From NCBI GenBank assembly GCA_037349105.1, contig JAYJMM010000036.1, positions 868,001 to 932,000 on the forward strand: a DNA stretch of 64,000 nt, given 5' to 3'. Position numbers and translations under genes: made by a program. Of the stretch, positions 11,929 through 21,100 are shown in pieces; within the stretch, counting starts at the first letter, position 1, and the number at the start of each line of letters is the position of its first letter. The DNA is from Limnomonas spitsbergensis. Lineage: Eukaryota; Chlorophyta; Chlorophyceae; Chlamydomonadales. The notes beneath the pieces were generated by a model. That model was given only the letters and a program-made list of their open reading frames with translations. It did no database searches and was not told where the DNA came from.

Positions 11929-13890
11929 CGCAAACATAGGCATTGGTGGTGCATGATATGATGGTGCTTCTACCAAGCCATAACAGGCGCTTCAACAAAT
12001 GCTGTTCGAATGCTTGATAACGTTTTTTTCTCTTCCATGGCATCTGCTCTCGTCCCTCCTGTGTGACACAACCCCGAGGGGCTTACAGTGCTTCTTTTTT
12101 TGGCTACCAGGCCACCATTGGCAGGCCACCATCAGCAGGAAACAATTGGCAGGCCACCACTGGCAGGCCACCATTGGCAGGAAACAATTGGCAGGCCACC
12201 ATTGGCAGGCCACCATTGGCAGGCCACCATTGGCAGGCCACCATTTCCGGCCACCATTGGCAGGCCACCATTGGCAGGAAACAATTGGCAGGCCACCATT
12301 GGCAGGCCACCAATGGCAGGAAACAATTGGAAGGCCACCATTGGCAGGCCACCAATGGCAGGAAACGATTGGCAGGCCACCATTGGCAGGCCACCAATGG
12401 CAGGCCACCAATGGCAGGAAACGATTGGCAGGCCACCATTGGAAGGCCACCATTTCCGGCCACCAGGCCATCATTGGCAGGCTGTCCTGCGGCGGTCAAA
12501 GGCCCGATTGGGACCAAGCCTGGACCTACCTCCGGCCGGCGGCCCGAGCAGCAGATCTGTCCACACCCCTGGAACCTTCGGCCGGAGGCTGCAGTGTAGC
12601 TGACATGTAGCTGAGTCATGAAAAATGAACACGGGGGGCTTACAGCTGCCCCAGGCCGCATCTCCCCACCTGCAGCAGCTGCTGGTCCTCAAACTGAAAC
12701 AACTTGCTGGACATGCAAGTTCACACCACCCTAGGATGTACATCTACCCTTCCCCACTGCCACACTTCCTCTCCCCACCTGCAGCAGCGGCTGGTCCTCA
12801 AACTGAAACACCTCCTTGAGCACATCCAGGATGGTGCACAGGCTCAGGTCTCCATAGTACCTGTACATCACGCAAAGTACGCTCCAGGTCAGCATGCAGT
12901 ACAGAGCCCAGGATGCAGCACACCTTCCAGCTCAGCATGCATCACACAACAGGATCCATGATACGGCACAAGTTCAAGCTTGTCATGCCAAGGTCAGGTT
13001 GCCGACGGGAAGCTGAACTGTAGATGCGCTTTACCGTCCCTCATCATTTACGTTGCCAAGGGGTGAGGGATACATTCAAATTCGAACTCAAATAGCACGT
13101 ACCAGTTTCCAGGCGGAGATCAAGACGTTTGGTCAATTAATTTGCCCCGTGGACAGCAGCAGAAAATGTAGTGTACTCACATTGGTGGGAGAAAATTCGA
13201 ATGTACTGTACACTATGCAGTAAACGTTTTCTTCAGGGCCCCCACCCCCACCCTCCGCCTGTCCACTCCTCCCTCCCAACCCTACCTGCAGCTCTGTGAA
13301 TTCTGGAACACGACGTCATCGCCACTGGTGCTGTCGCCACCCAGCGCCAACATTGTCGATATTGCCGGGCTCGCCTTGGCGGACATGGCCCATGCATAGG
13401 CATGGGTGGACAGGGGAGCGGGGCAGCAGCTGGGGGGGCCACTTGCATCGCCGCGGGGCCCCCCGCTATCAAGTGGTGTCGGCGGGCTCACACCACCCTT
13501 ACACCCATTATTCCCAGGTGTACTTGCAAAGAGGCATCTCAATACCATCCAGGACTTGCTAGCAGGCGTGGGAGAGCATCTGGCCACAGCAGCCGCAGTG
13601 CCTGCAGCAGTAACCGCATCAGCAGTGACCGCATCAGCAGTGGCCGCAACAGCAGTGGCCGCAACAGTAGCTGGCGACGTCATTGGCAAGGCAGTGGAGG
13701 TGGTAGTAATCATCACTGGTTCCTTTCCAGTCACGTCTCCTGGTTTGCCGTCCCCAGGGCATTGGGGGTTTTCTGCTGTTGGGGTTTCTGGTGCGGGTTT
13801 AGCGCCGTGCACTGAGGGTTTAGGAGCGTCCTCTGAGAATGATCGCCCCGCGTTGGCTTTACAGCAGAGATTTGGGCGGGAATGGGGCAT
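506..13890 (-). CDS. PAS-linked class III adenylyl/guanylyl cyclase, partial gene
   Basis: Makes a cyclic nucleotide from ATP or GTP. Exons in coding order, all phase-consistent: 13890?-13286, 12860-12779, 11286-11140, 9188?-8923, 5121-4968, 3871-3753, 3174-3126, 2748-2596, 1627-1560, 686-506. PAS domain: it starts VVFQNSQSCRYYGDLSL across the first junction and ends WHEVVVTTARHSDG ... QTNVTV, with an acidic poly-E loop inside. A helical linker (MLGQIFPLHVMEFL) leads to the catalytic domain. Visible catalytic residues: metal Asp in FMDIVGFT, Glu and metal Asp in VETAGDCYIVASG, Asn and Arg in NTASRMEST. The usual guanylyl-cyclase Cys before FGDT is Ser here (KFSVFGDT), so substrate is uncertain. 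The N-terminus lies beyond 13890 and the last exon probably beyond base 1. Exon at 13286-13890 is low-complexity upstream of the PAS and its start is unknown. Almost every junction carries tandem copies of itself. Confidence 0.85.
660..1090 (-). repeat. Tandem copies of a cyclase 3' splice site
   Basis: Besides the true exon edge at 686 there are about six further copies of the block that reads, on the minus strand, polypyrimidine-AG followed by the exon start encoding IGTKLP. Copies are recognisable on the plus strand by GGGCAGCTTGGTCCCAATG near 726, 798, 858, 936, 998 and 1060. They are separated by short GGTTAGGGT runs. Copies are degenerate but keep the exon-like part best. Confidence 0.8.
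1385..1560 (-). repeat. Copies of a cyclase 5' splice site
   Basis: The exon 1627-1560 ends in TGTGTTAG followed by the donor GTGAGG. Two looser copies of this donor and the preceding exon end lie at about 1395-1420 and 1472-1502. On the plus strand all three share CCTCACCT plus an ACAC-containing stretch and a GGTATG-like block. They are set in AACCCT-rich intron sequence. Confidence 0.55.
1560..1627 (-). other. Cyclase exon VLMPHDGTPVVIRIGIHTG
   Basis: 68-bp exon with acceptor CTTCTTTGTAG and donor GTGAGG. It encodes the conserved IRIGIHTGPCVSG strand that precedes the GLIGTK segment in class III cyclases. Phase 0 in, phase 2 out, matching both neighbours. Confidence 0.85.
2211..2335 (+). 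repeat. Interspersed repeat shared with the LINE 3' flank
   Basis: Runs of GAAAG followed by a TTGCGCC/CTACGCC box, then CCACATCCGCGCCGTTAC and a GAGGCAAAA box. The same order of boxes occurs at 61916-62035. The two copies are in the same orientation and about 60-70 percent alike by eye. Probably the tail of a retroelement family; here it lies in a cyclase intron. Confidence 0.5.
2596..2748 (-). other. Cyclase exon VETAGDCYIVASG
   Basis: 153-bp phase-0 exon between acceptor TTTCCTGCAG and donor GTGAGT. It encodes VETAGDCYIVASGI, with the purine-contacting Glu typical of guanylyl cyclases and the second metal-binding Asp, followed by helix residues FAKDMLASSRI. Confidence 0.9.
2858..2903 (-). 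repeat. Extra copy of the VETAGD acceptor junction
   Basis: A near-identical second copy of the true junction at 2706-2755: GCAG, GTGGAGACTGCAGGCG and about 20 more exon bases, lying 110-150 bp further into the intron. Poly-purine filler separates the two. Confidence 0.8.
3126..3174 (-). other. Cyclase micro-exon LFSIFDDLATLHGVQK
   Basis: 49-bp exon, acceptor CCAAACACAG, donor GTGTGG. It supplies the short helix between the first metal-binding strand and VETAGD, as expected for the family (LFxxFDxLxxxHGVxK). Phase 2 in, phase 0 out, agreeing with both neighbours. Confidence 0.85.
3540..3690 (-). repeat. Two extra copies of a cyclase 5' splice site
   Basis: The end of exon 3871-3753 (VLPVQVMTFLN, donor GTGAGTG) is repeated at about 3546-3597 and 3650-3702. 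Each copy has about 40 exon bases and the donor region. The middle copy keeps GTGAGTG; the outermost one has lost it. Confidence 0.8.
3753..3871 (-). other. Cyclase exon EMGRLARLHEGVSILFMDIV
   Basis: 119-bp exon, acceptor GTTCCTCAG, donor GTGAGTG, phase 0 in and 2 out. It encodes the first catalytic strand with the metal-binding Asp (FMDIVGFTTMSK). Both of its boundaries are duplicated in the flanking introns. Confidence 0.9.
3975..4255 (-). repeat. Three extra copies of a cyclase 3' splice site
   Basis: The start of exon 3871-3753 (AG, then GAGATGGGCCGCC and about 10 more bases) recurs near 3977-4013, 4088-4123 and 4215-4252, spaced about 110-130 bp. Two copies keep CCAG before GAGATG; the third has CGG. 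Confidence 0.8.
4327..4559. mobile_element. TIR MITE, family B, full copy
   Basis: About 233 bp with terminal inverted repeats of about 25 bp: left ACCGTAAATTTGCTTTGCC, right (reverse complement) ACCGTAGATTTGATTTGTC. Internal marks are GGGTTGAGGGATCCATGAAT and TTGTCAACCCCGGTTTTCAG. Related partial copies are at 13015-13085, 18975-19110 and 56020-56180. No target duplication is clear. Confidence 0.55.
4785..4900 (-). repeat. Partial copies of the exon 5121-4968 donor
   Basis: The donor region GCAG, GTGCGGCAGAACCTGAC is repeated at about 4858-4890 (GTGTCAGGTTCTGCCACACC on the plus strand), with a weaker third piece near 4795-4825 sharing GGCAGAAGTCTTTCACRCAC. These extend the junction-copy pattern to the 3' side of this exon. 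Confidence 0.55.
4968..5121 (-). other. Cyclase linker exon (QTNVTV ... MLGQIFPLHVMEFL)
   Basis: 154-bp exon; acceptor CCCCACCAG, donor GTGCGG. It encodes the end of the PAS domain (INQTNVTV) and the signalling helix that couples PAS to the cyclase core. Its acceptor plus about 45 exon bases is the parent, or youngest relative, of the 80-bp array next door. Confidence 0.85.
5122..8636 (-). repeat. About 44 tandem copies (80 bp) of a cyclase 3' splice site
   Basis: An 80-bp unit repeated head to tail for 3.5 kb with a few 72-bp variants (for example near 6975). On the minus strand each unit has a C/T-rich tract, CCCCACCAG, then GCTTTGCATTCTGATCACCC and CAGACCAATGTGACTGTG, i.e. a full acceptor followed by the exon 5121 start. 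Units differ at few positions (TGCAAAG/TGTAAAG, GGGTGATC/GGTTGATC). The far end (8637) has another acceptor, CCGGACAG, followed by codons for RRVLITQTNVTV, and is in the right phase for the upstream exon ending at 8923. Confidence 0.9.
8923..9188 (-). other. Cyclase PAS exon with acidic loop (WHEVVVTTARHSDG)
   Basis: The donor at 8923 (GAAG, GTGAAT) is phase 2 and fits either acceptor at 8637 or 5121. The proposed acceptor at 9188 (TGTACTGAG after a C/T tract) is in phase with the exon at 11140 but is only an inference. Content: a poly-Glu stretch of 11 residues from CTC/CTT-type codons, then the last PAS strand. Confidence 0.6.
10057..10215. repeat. CAG/CAA trinucleotide repeat
   Basis: Imperfect microsatellite of CAGCAA, AACAGC and ACCGACA units inside a cyclase intron. 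It opens spurious Asn/Ser- or Leu/Cys-rich reading frames; I see no exon here. Confidence 0.8.
11140..11286 (-). other. Cyclase PAS exon DMLAVVYEEEEAAAAGKG
   Basis: 147-bp phase-0 exon with acceptor CACCATCCAG and donor GTAAGC. It continues directly from the phase-0 end of exon 12860-12779. It encodes a PAS helix followed by a charged loop and WRQLMRVPEQW. Confidence 0.65.
11494..11687 (+). mobile_element. hAT MITE, family A copy 1
   Basis: Starts CAGTGTTCCTTTTAGTCGGC, contains the family core (GGCCGGTGGCCCGAGCAGCA), then the tail TTATAGCTGAAG and an AACACTAG end. Lies in a cyclase intron. The flanking target duplication is not exact. Confidence 0.6.
11786..11925. repeat. (CA)n microsatellite
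   Basis: Three long CA runs separated by two copies of a block containing AAACACATGYCCATATGAAA. Simple sequence in a cyclase intron. Confidence 0.9.
12086..12634 (+). mobile_element. hAT MITE, family A copy 2, with internal minisatellite
   Basis: Left end CAGTGCTTCTTTTTTTGGCT, right end tail GTAGCTGACATGTAGCTGAG. The 8-bp target duplication GGGGCTTA is perfect (12078-12085 and 12635-12642). At 12110-12480 the short spacer found in other copies has expanded into a minisatellite of GGCCACCATTGGCAG-type units alternating with GAAACAATTGGCAG. The minisatellite opens long meaningless ORFs on both strands. Confidence 0.8.
12662..12702 (-). repeat. Extra copy of a cyclase 5' splice site
   Basis: Repeats about 30 exon bases (coding FQFEDQPLLQ) and the donor of exon 12860-12779 (CTGCTGCAG, GTGGGGA). 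It lies 110 bp further into the intron and is nearly identical to 12773-12812. Confidence 0.8.
12779..12860 (-). other. Cyclase PAS exon YYGDLSLCTILDVLKEVFQF
   Basis: 82-bp exon, acceptor GATGTACAG, donor GTGGGG. Joins the phase-2 end of 13286 (AG+G gives Arg) to give QNSQSCRYYGDLSL, a PAS beginning. Confidence 0.8.
13015..13085. mobile_element. MITE family B, partial copy
   Basis: Shares TGTAGATGCGCTTTACCGTC, CCTCATCATTTACG and GGGGTGAGGGATACATTC with the full copy at 4327-4559. Only the left third is recognisable. Confidence 0.45.
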
Positions 13891-16164
13891 GGAGTAGGGT
13901 TGATAGACTCGAGCATACCAATGCTTATCAGGGTTAAAATCAATAGGGTTTACGTGGTGGTATGGGGCTTGATGTACCAGTATTCAGCATACATTTTACC
14001 GCAGATTTCAACTGCCTGCACTCGGGTATGGATTTTTTAACATTTCCAGGCCTCCTTGTCGAAAAACTCGGTGGGGGTTCAGAAACAGTCTCACGTGAAA
14101 CACAGGAATCCTCCACTGAGAATGCCTCGTTTTCATAGTTCTGGGTTACATGCATGTGTTGGGAAAGTTTGCCCGATAAATCCCGCACAGCCTATCTATC
14201 CTGTCTATCCTGCCTGGCGACTACGTTGCAACTTTGCCCGGAAGGCACTCCCATAGTACATGTTTCCAGTGCGCGTTGAGCTTTCAAAAGTGATTTTAAT
14301 TTGCGCTTTGTCAGTATTAAACATGTGCTGTACTTGTTACGTATCGTGGGGTGTGGAGATGGCGGTAGAGATGGGAAGATCCCTCCCTCAATGATGCCTC
14401 CCCAAGCAGGCATATGGTGGGATGTTAACCAGCGGAGGTACCGCTATATGATGCCTCCCCGGCTTACGATGCCTCCCCGAGCAGCCTCCCAAATCAGCAT
14501 TTTCAATCCATGCTAGTTGATTCAAGGGTACACACACTCAAACATGGGCCCATTATGTCCACACATCAATGACATAGGTTTGTCATGACTCACAGGACTC
14601 ACGCACCAGTGAGAGGGGGCCATGCAATCCACACATCAGAGACATGGGGTCCACACATCAATGACATGGGCATGCATGTATGCACTGCATGCCAGAGCTT
14701 GGGGGGGGGGGGGGCTCCATTGCGCACTAGCTTGTGATGTACTGCTGGTGAGGTTTCCAGTGTTCAGGGTTCAACTTTCAAACCCTTGGATAAAAGGCTC
14801 ACCATCGTGTGATGCTCTGTTGGGCGCCACATCAGGGTTGGTTGAGGCTTGCAGCTCCACCCAGTGAGCGCCATCAGCAGCTGCAGGCAGCGGCAGGCCC
14901 TGTCGTCTAAGCGACGGATCCGAGTCCAGCGCCTTGGCCCTCAGCTGTGCTGACCGTGTTTGAAGGGATGGATGTGGTTTTGGTTGTGTCACGTGCTCAT
15001 GCATGCTGATGGGGGGAGGAGCTCCATTGCTGATCGAACCGGCTACTGCAGCAGTCTGTGGGAGGAGCCGAGGAGGAAGGGAGAGGAGGGGTGCCTACAT
15101 GTTAACTTTGCAAATAACTTGATGGGGAGGGGGACTTGATGGCAGGCAGGCTGGAGGGCTCTTGGAGCATCCAGTCCCTGCTGCTGGTGTGCATCTCAAG
15201 CAATATGAGCATCATCGCCCGCGAGGGATGCAAGGCATGTTTTATCCAGAGTGGAAGGGAGGCTTAAAAAAAAATTTTTTGCAGGGACCGTCAAATAACC
15301 TCCAAATAACCTCTAAATAACCTCCAAATAACCTCCAAATTAAAAAAATCGACGAAGATGCAACGCACGTATGGAGGGCAGGAGGTTCATTCGACGACGA
15401 TCGTGTTTTGGGGAGTGCGCGGCGGTGGGGGGATGGACCCGGGGATGGACACAGAGCAGCTCGCAATCGGCTACAGGCGTGCATGAGGGCAGAAATGAAC
15501 ATTATAGAGGATGGTCGAGAGTGTAATGTGCGGTGAGATGTGCCGGGGATGGATTTAGTAGGGGGGGGGTGGGGCCACCCGCGAAGGATGAGGGAGTTCG
15601 ATCGGCTACTGCCTCTCCTCAGTTCCGCCTCACAGACACAGATGCCGTCACTCAATATCTTAGGCAGCAGCGCTGGCTAATAGGAGCTCCTACCATAGCG
15701 ATGCCGTCATCACATGCTGGAGCGCCTGGGCCTTTGCCGCACAGTCTGCCCCAAAAGGCCATGTCGAAGCTCTTTCCCCAGGTATATTTAGAGACTCGAT
15801 GGGGAAATAGAGGACGAGGAGAGATGGTACTTAATGTGTAAGATTGTGAAGATTGTGAAAGATAGCACAGTTCTAGCAGGGGTTCTAGTCGGTCTCAGCT
15901 GTGGGTAAACGCAAAAAGTTATGTAAACAGTACGGCAGTGATGTCAGCACCCGGTAGCAGGTTCGTCACTCAGGGTCGAGTGGGTGGGTCGGGTCGGCGA
16001 GGCCAAACTTGGGCTAAACATGGAGCAGTCCTTTGTCGTTCGCCATCTTTCACTGTAATGAGCGCCTGCATGGCGCTTTGCCCGAGTGACCCTTGGTGGT
16101 GGAGTGTTGCAACACTTGAAGCATGCGTCATTGTTTCTGTCAGCGGGTGCTGGACCACCTTTGC

Positions 16165-16305
16165 AAAGGCCCACGGTCACCTACCCTTGGGCCGATTGCC
16201 ACCAAACCTGGACTGGCCTCCGGCTGGTGGCCCAAGCAGGAGGGCTGGCCGCACCAGGGGCTTGTGGCGGGGGGCCACAGTATAGCTGAACTGTAGCTGA
16301 TAGCA
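16165..16305 (+). mobile_element. hAT MITE, family A copy 3 (fragment)
   Basis: Core GGACTGGCCTCCGGCTGGTG and GCCCAAGCAG, tail TATAGCTGAACTGTAGCTGA. Terminal CAG ends are not clear, so it is probably eroded. The only family A copy outside a confident gene model. Confidence 0.5.
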
Positions 16306-16318
16306 GTATACCACTCAG

Positions 16319-16535
16319 TTTAGAACAGTTCATACCCGCTGGGCCCTGCTGAACACTAGGCCACGTGGGGCTGGTAGGGAATGACAAAGCTCAATTCCAG
16401 CTACCATGCACAGCATGGACCATGGTGCAGCCATGCCATCCTCCTATGTGAGGGGGCAGGCACATGGAACCCGGCGCTCAAGTCGGGGGGAGAGAGAAGA
16501 TCGTGTGGCGGGTTCGATCCCTCAACCTATGGGTA
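16319..16535 (-). mobile_element. SINE, 5'-truncated copy
   Basis: Minus-strand relative of 49903-50160: shares the B-box-like GGTTGAGGGATCGAACCC, the body with CATGGTCCATGCTGTGCATG and the 3' end CAGCAGGGCCCAGCGGGTAT. The A-box end is missing. Confidence 0.6.
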
Positions 16536-18186
16536 CCACTCAGTGAAAAACACTGGCATGCATGTGCGAGTGTACCGGTCACCAGGGTGATAAATTACAA
16601 TCCAAGTGTCCAAGGATGTTATTAACATGTAACGAAATGGATATAAAGGGACAGGCGTAAGGCTGAAAAATGACAGTAAAAGGAATATCATCTATGGATC
16701 GAGGGAGGGCAAACAAATGTCAAACACCCCATCATAAAAAAAGTGAAACGACCCCTGGCTACCACCACCCCGCCTCCGGAATGTACTTGTACCTTAATTT
16801 CGCAGTAAAAAAACAGAATATAAGGAAGGGAGCGGGGTCAACCTGAATCAGCTTGGCAGTGCGCTTCTAATGGTGTCGATAAATGTAGCTGATTCACGAA
16901 TGTCAAGCGGTGAAACAAAATAATACACCATTGCTCTACCACCTGCCAGGTTTTGGCTTCTGATTCCAAATTTGAAAGTGATTACGGCTGAATCAATATT
17001 TGCCGGTCTTATCCTTTGACTCCTGGTCGCGTGCACAACCGGGGCAAGAGGTGACGTTTCTGATAAGATCCCTGAATGTACTCATACAGTTTTGATGAGG
17101 GACTTGGAATCCAAGCATTCGTAACCCACGCTATGGTTGCATTGACATTAGGTTCTGCGTCTCGAGGTCGCTGCATGAAGAAGAATTAAAAAAATAGTTT
17201 TAGACGTTGAAGTTGTGCCATGGAAGTGTGACGCTGGTTTAAGGAATGCAAGGTGATCTACAAGGTGGTGTGAGCCAGGGGTGAGCCTGTGAGGCATGGT
17301 GTGTGTGTGTAAAATATTTTGTTAGAGCACCAGCGCGTCCAACCCAAAGCTACGCAGACAATGCAAACAGGAAAGAAGTGGACAAGATCGGTCAGTCCGC
17401 CATCTCCAGAGCATCATCAAATAAAAAAACCACGAAAGGTTGAGGTCCATAGAAGCATCCTAGTCAGAAGTCCCATGTTGAACTTCGGTAGAACATAGAT
17501 GGTCCACCAGTAGTGCCACAGCAGTTTACTTTGATCAAGCATGGGACATCATCCCACCAGTGGTATGCGAGGCATCATAAGGGTCGCTGGGGATATTTGG
17601 GCTCCAATGTTCCATGCATGACCCCACTTTATATACATTTGACTTACTCAAGCTTGTGTTAAATGCCGTGTTGGTGCATATCACGCTGTGCGCACATACC
17701 GTGCAGCAGAATTCGCCTCGTTATGTTGCATGATAGATCAGAATCTCTGACCAGTATCATGTCTCCTCCCAGATGGCACGTATGAGACCTCTGTATGAGA
17801 CGAAGCCTATGTGGCATCATCATCTGAATTTAAATTATTTGTATAATGTACCAGTCTAACCACGACCTCCATTTTCGTCGAGCAGCGCGCCGATAGACTG
17901 TGAGAATCTCTCTGGTTCGGATCATGGGATAGTGTTCGTCGCAGCTACTCGCCAGCTTGAAATTAGAAAGCTCCATATCCGCATGCATGCCTACCCTGAG
18001 TCCCTGTTGCAGTGGCCTCATCTTGAAGAGTTCTTGCACCGGCAGAGACGTGCTCGATCAGATACACGATCAGCTATTGATCAGCTACCCTAAAAGTGCA
18101 AGGTTTGTAATCAATTTAGTCCGAGCCTGCACAAGGCCCGGAGATCCCCCTCTTCCCCTCAGCTAGCTGCGATCCACTTGCTGAGC

Positions 18187-21100
18187 ATGTCGGTGACAGG
18201 CACAGCTGGCGGTCGTATTGCGCCTGGCGTCGGGGCGAACTTGATCGGACAGCATGCGCATGACAGAAACCAGGAGGCGACATGCTACGTTGGGAATTTA
18301 GATCCACTGGTGAGCCCCAAGGGCGTCAAGAAGTGTCTCGCGGGGAGTCGTTGTTTGGGTTCGCCCCGTGCAACAGGTTGTCAGACGGAGCGATGGGCAG
18401 CAAGGGAGTAATGCATGGCTGTTTATTTGTTCATTAGCTTGAGTGCTTTAACCACCTCCCCTGCCTCAAGCATTCGATCCTTTGACTTAGGTGACTGAGG
18501 AGCTTGTGTGGGAGCTCTTCACGCAGGCAGGCCCTGTAGGTAAGCCGCATGGGTGTACATGGCCTTCGAATGAAAGATCTGACGAAATTTACTTCCTGTC
18601 AATGGCGCCTTGGTTGGCTGGTCTCATGCCATGGCCTAGCATGACCAAACTCGCATGGGCCATGACGGGCACCCATGCGGCCATGCCAGTGGCTCACCCA
18701 ACTAGAATAGCGGTCCAGATGATGCAGTGAGTATGAAGGCATGAGTGATGTGTGGTTCCATGACTCATCTGAGTCATCTCATGCCTGGCTACCAAATGAA
18801 TCTGTGCGGAACTGAGGCAAGGTCTTGGGGGTGGCCTTTGGGGCGGGTTTGGTCATGGGATTCCAACCTGTGCTACTAGGCAGGGTTTAACAAAAGTGTC
18901 CCTTGTGTGTCTGTCATACGTGTATCTTGATCATGCCCCCTATAGATCGACGCCCGTACAGGAACTAAATGATTTCAGTACTGTAGAACGTAGACGAGCT
19001 TTACCCTCGCTCATAATTAGCGTTGTTCAGGGGTGAGGAACAAATGGGAATACATACCGGTACTAGTCATTGATTGTCAACGACAGTTTAATAATAAAAT
19101 GAGAGATTTTGTCGCGGATTTGCTCGCAGGGCAGCATGGTACGAAGTTGTGATTTCATTTCCGGGGGGGGCGATTTAAACCTACGCTACTCTGTCGTTCC
19201 TTTTCACACTGGCTGGGCCTTTGGAACAAGGGCCTGCTCTAAGGGATGTGTGGACAGTTTCATATCAAGATCATGTTCGACTTGGTCCTCAAAACCTGTC
19301 TTTGCAGGTGCCACCAGGCACTTTGCCAGCTGCTTGTCAATGCAATCCCGTAAAGGGGTAGCAGTAGTACCGCTGGGCCCACCTAGATGTTTCAATCTTC
19401 GGAGATGACTAATGGAAAACTGGGCATATCTGTTTTATTCCGGAGCGCGGACTTCACTGCGCACGAGTACGATGGTTGCCTTACCTAGTGCTGCGACCGC
19501 ACGGGTGGCTTTGTTCATCTATGCCCCTGAATGAAACACTGCACTTGATTTTGCTTCCCTCTGCAGTGAACGTGTACCTGCCCAAGGATAGAGTGACAAA
19601 TGCCCACCAGGGGTACGGCTTTGTGGAGTTCCGGAGCGAAGAGGATGCAGACTATGTGAGCGGGGCAGCGGGCATGGCATGCATGACGCATGCATGGGGA
19701 CTCATTGCGCCAACCATGGTTTGAGCCCGCGAGATCCCCCGTGGGCCTGCTGGTTGAAGAATGCTTAGAGGTATTCTCCCCTGGGAGATTGGCAGGTTGC
19801 AATTGTCCTGCAATAGTACCTGAACCTGCAATAGTACCTGGACAACTGCAATTTGAACCTGACATGCAGTAGGACAATGGCAATCAGGAGATTGAACATG
19901 ACATGCATTAGGGGGACCTGAGAGGCTCCCTGTGGGCCTGGTTGCGGCATGCGGGGGTCAACCATGCATCCCATATATCCACGCTGTCCATACTATGGTG
20001 GTCCAGAATATATTCAGCTGACAATGCTTGAACCGCAGACCCCAAACACTTCAGCACTCCTCTCTGAAAACCCCGAACCCTTCCCCGCCTGACGACCCTA
20101 AACCTCAAACCCTGATGACACATAATCTCTGCAGGCCATCAAGATCCTCAATATGATCAAGGCGTTTGGCAAGCCCATCCGTGTGAACAAAGCGTCGACG
20201 GATAAGAAGACGCAAGACGTGGGCGCCAACCTCTTCATCGGGAACCTAGACCCTGATGTGGATGAAAAGGTTTGTTAGGGTTCGATTGTTTTAGGATATC
20301 AACCCTGAACCCTGAAACCTCAGCCAACCTCTTCATCGGGAACCTGGACCCTGATGTGGATGAAAAGGTTTGTTAGGGTTCAGTTTTTTATGATATAAAC
20401 CCTGAACCCTGAACCCCCAGCCATCCTATTCATCAGGCGCCTTGACCCTGATGTGGAAGAAGATGTTTATTAGGGTTCAGGGTTTTGTTGTTGATGATAT
20501 TAACCCTGAACCCTTAGCCATCCTATTCATCAGGAGCCTTGACCCTGGTGTGGCTGAACATATTTTTAGGGTTCAGGGTTTTGTTTGTATGATATTAACC
20601 CTAAAACCTGAACCCTCAGCCAACCTCTTCATCAGGCGCTTCGACCCTGATGTGGATGAAAATATTTTTAGGGTTCAGTTTTAGGATATAAACCCGAACC
20701 CTGAACCCCGAGCCATCCTATTCATCAGGAGCCTTGACCCTGATCTGGATGAAAATATTTGTTAGGGTTTCATCCTAGACCCAAGGCCCTACACCCTAAG
20801 CTGACCTGTACATCAGGACTCTAAATACTGACAAATTACTGACTAAGTACTGACTAAGTACTGACTAAATACTGACTAAATACTGACAAAACATGGGTTA
20901 CGATGTGCCTCTACGTTTATTGTTAGGTGGGTAGGCAGTTCAGGCACTCCTCCCTCGTCTCTTTTTCTCTGAACTCAGCATGCAGATTAGCCAAGCAAGG
21001 ACAGCATTGCCTGATACCTGCGTTCACAGTACTCAGGTTCAAATTCAAATCCGCAGATCCTCGAGGATGAATTCGGGGCTTCGGATTCCCGATAAATAAC

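Larger units (their letters stand above)
13891..18186. other. Stretch between cyclase and SF3B4
   Basis: Probably holds the upstream cyclase exons and the intergenic region. Possible minus-strand exon fragments are about 14860-14945 (LRAKALDSDPSLRRQG) and 13940-14188, neither with convincing splice sites. Minus ORFs at 16848-17200 (NVNATIAWVTNAW; VYYFVSPLDIRES) look protein-like but match nothing I recognise. Also contains AACCTCCAAAT 11-bp repeats (15293-15342), a MITE fragment and a SINE fragment. No confident gene. Confidence 0.5.

Noticed and set aside
12104..12661. Cys/Trp-rich repeat ORFs (GGLPMVACQWWPAN)
   Set aside because: Minisatellite inside a MITE; no start context or unique sequence.
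15140..15240. Armadillo-like exon on the plus strand (SLLLVCISSNMSIIAREGCKA)
   Set aside because: Single short match, weak donor, no neighbouring repeats; a minus-strand reading (AMMLILLEMHTSSRDWMLQE) is equally open.
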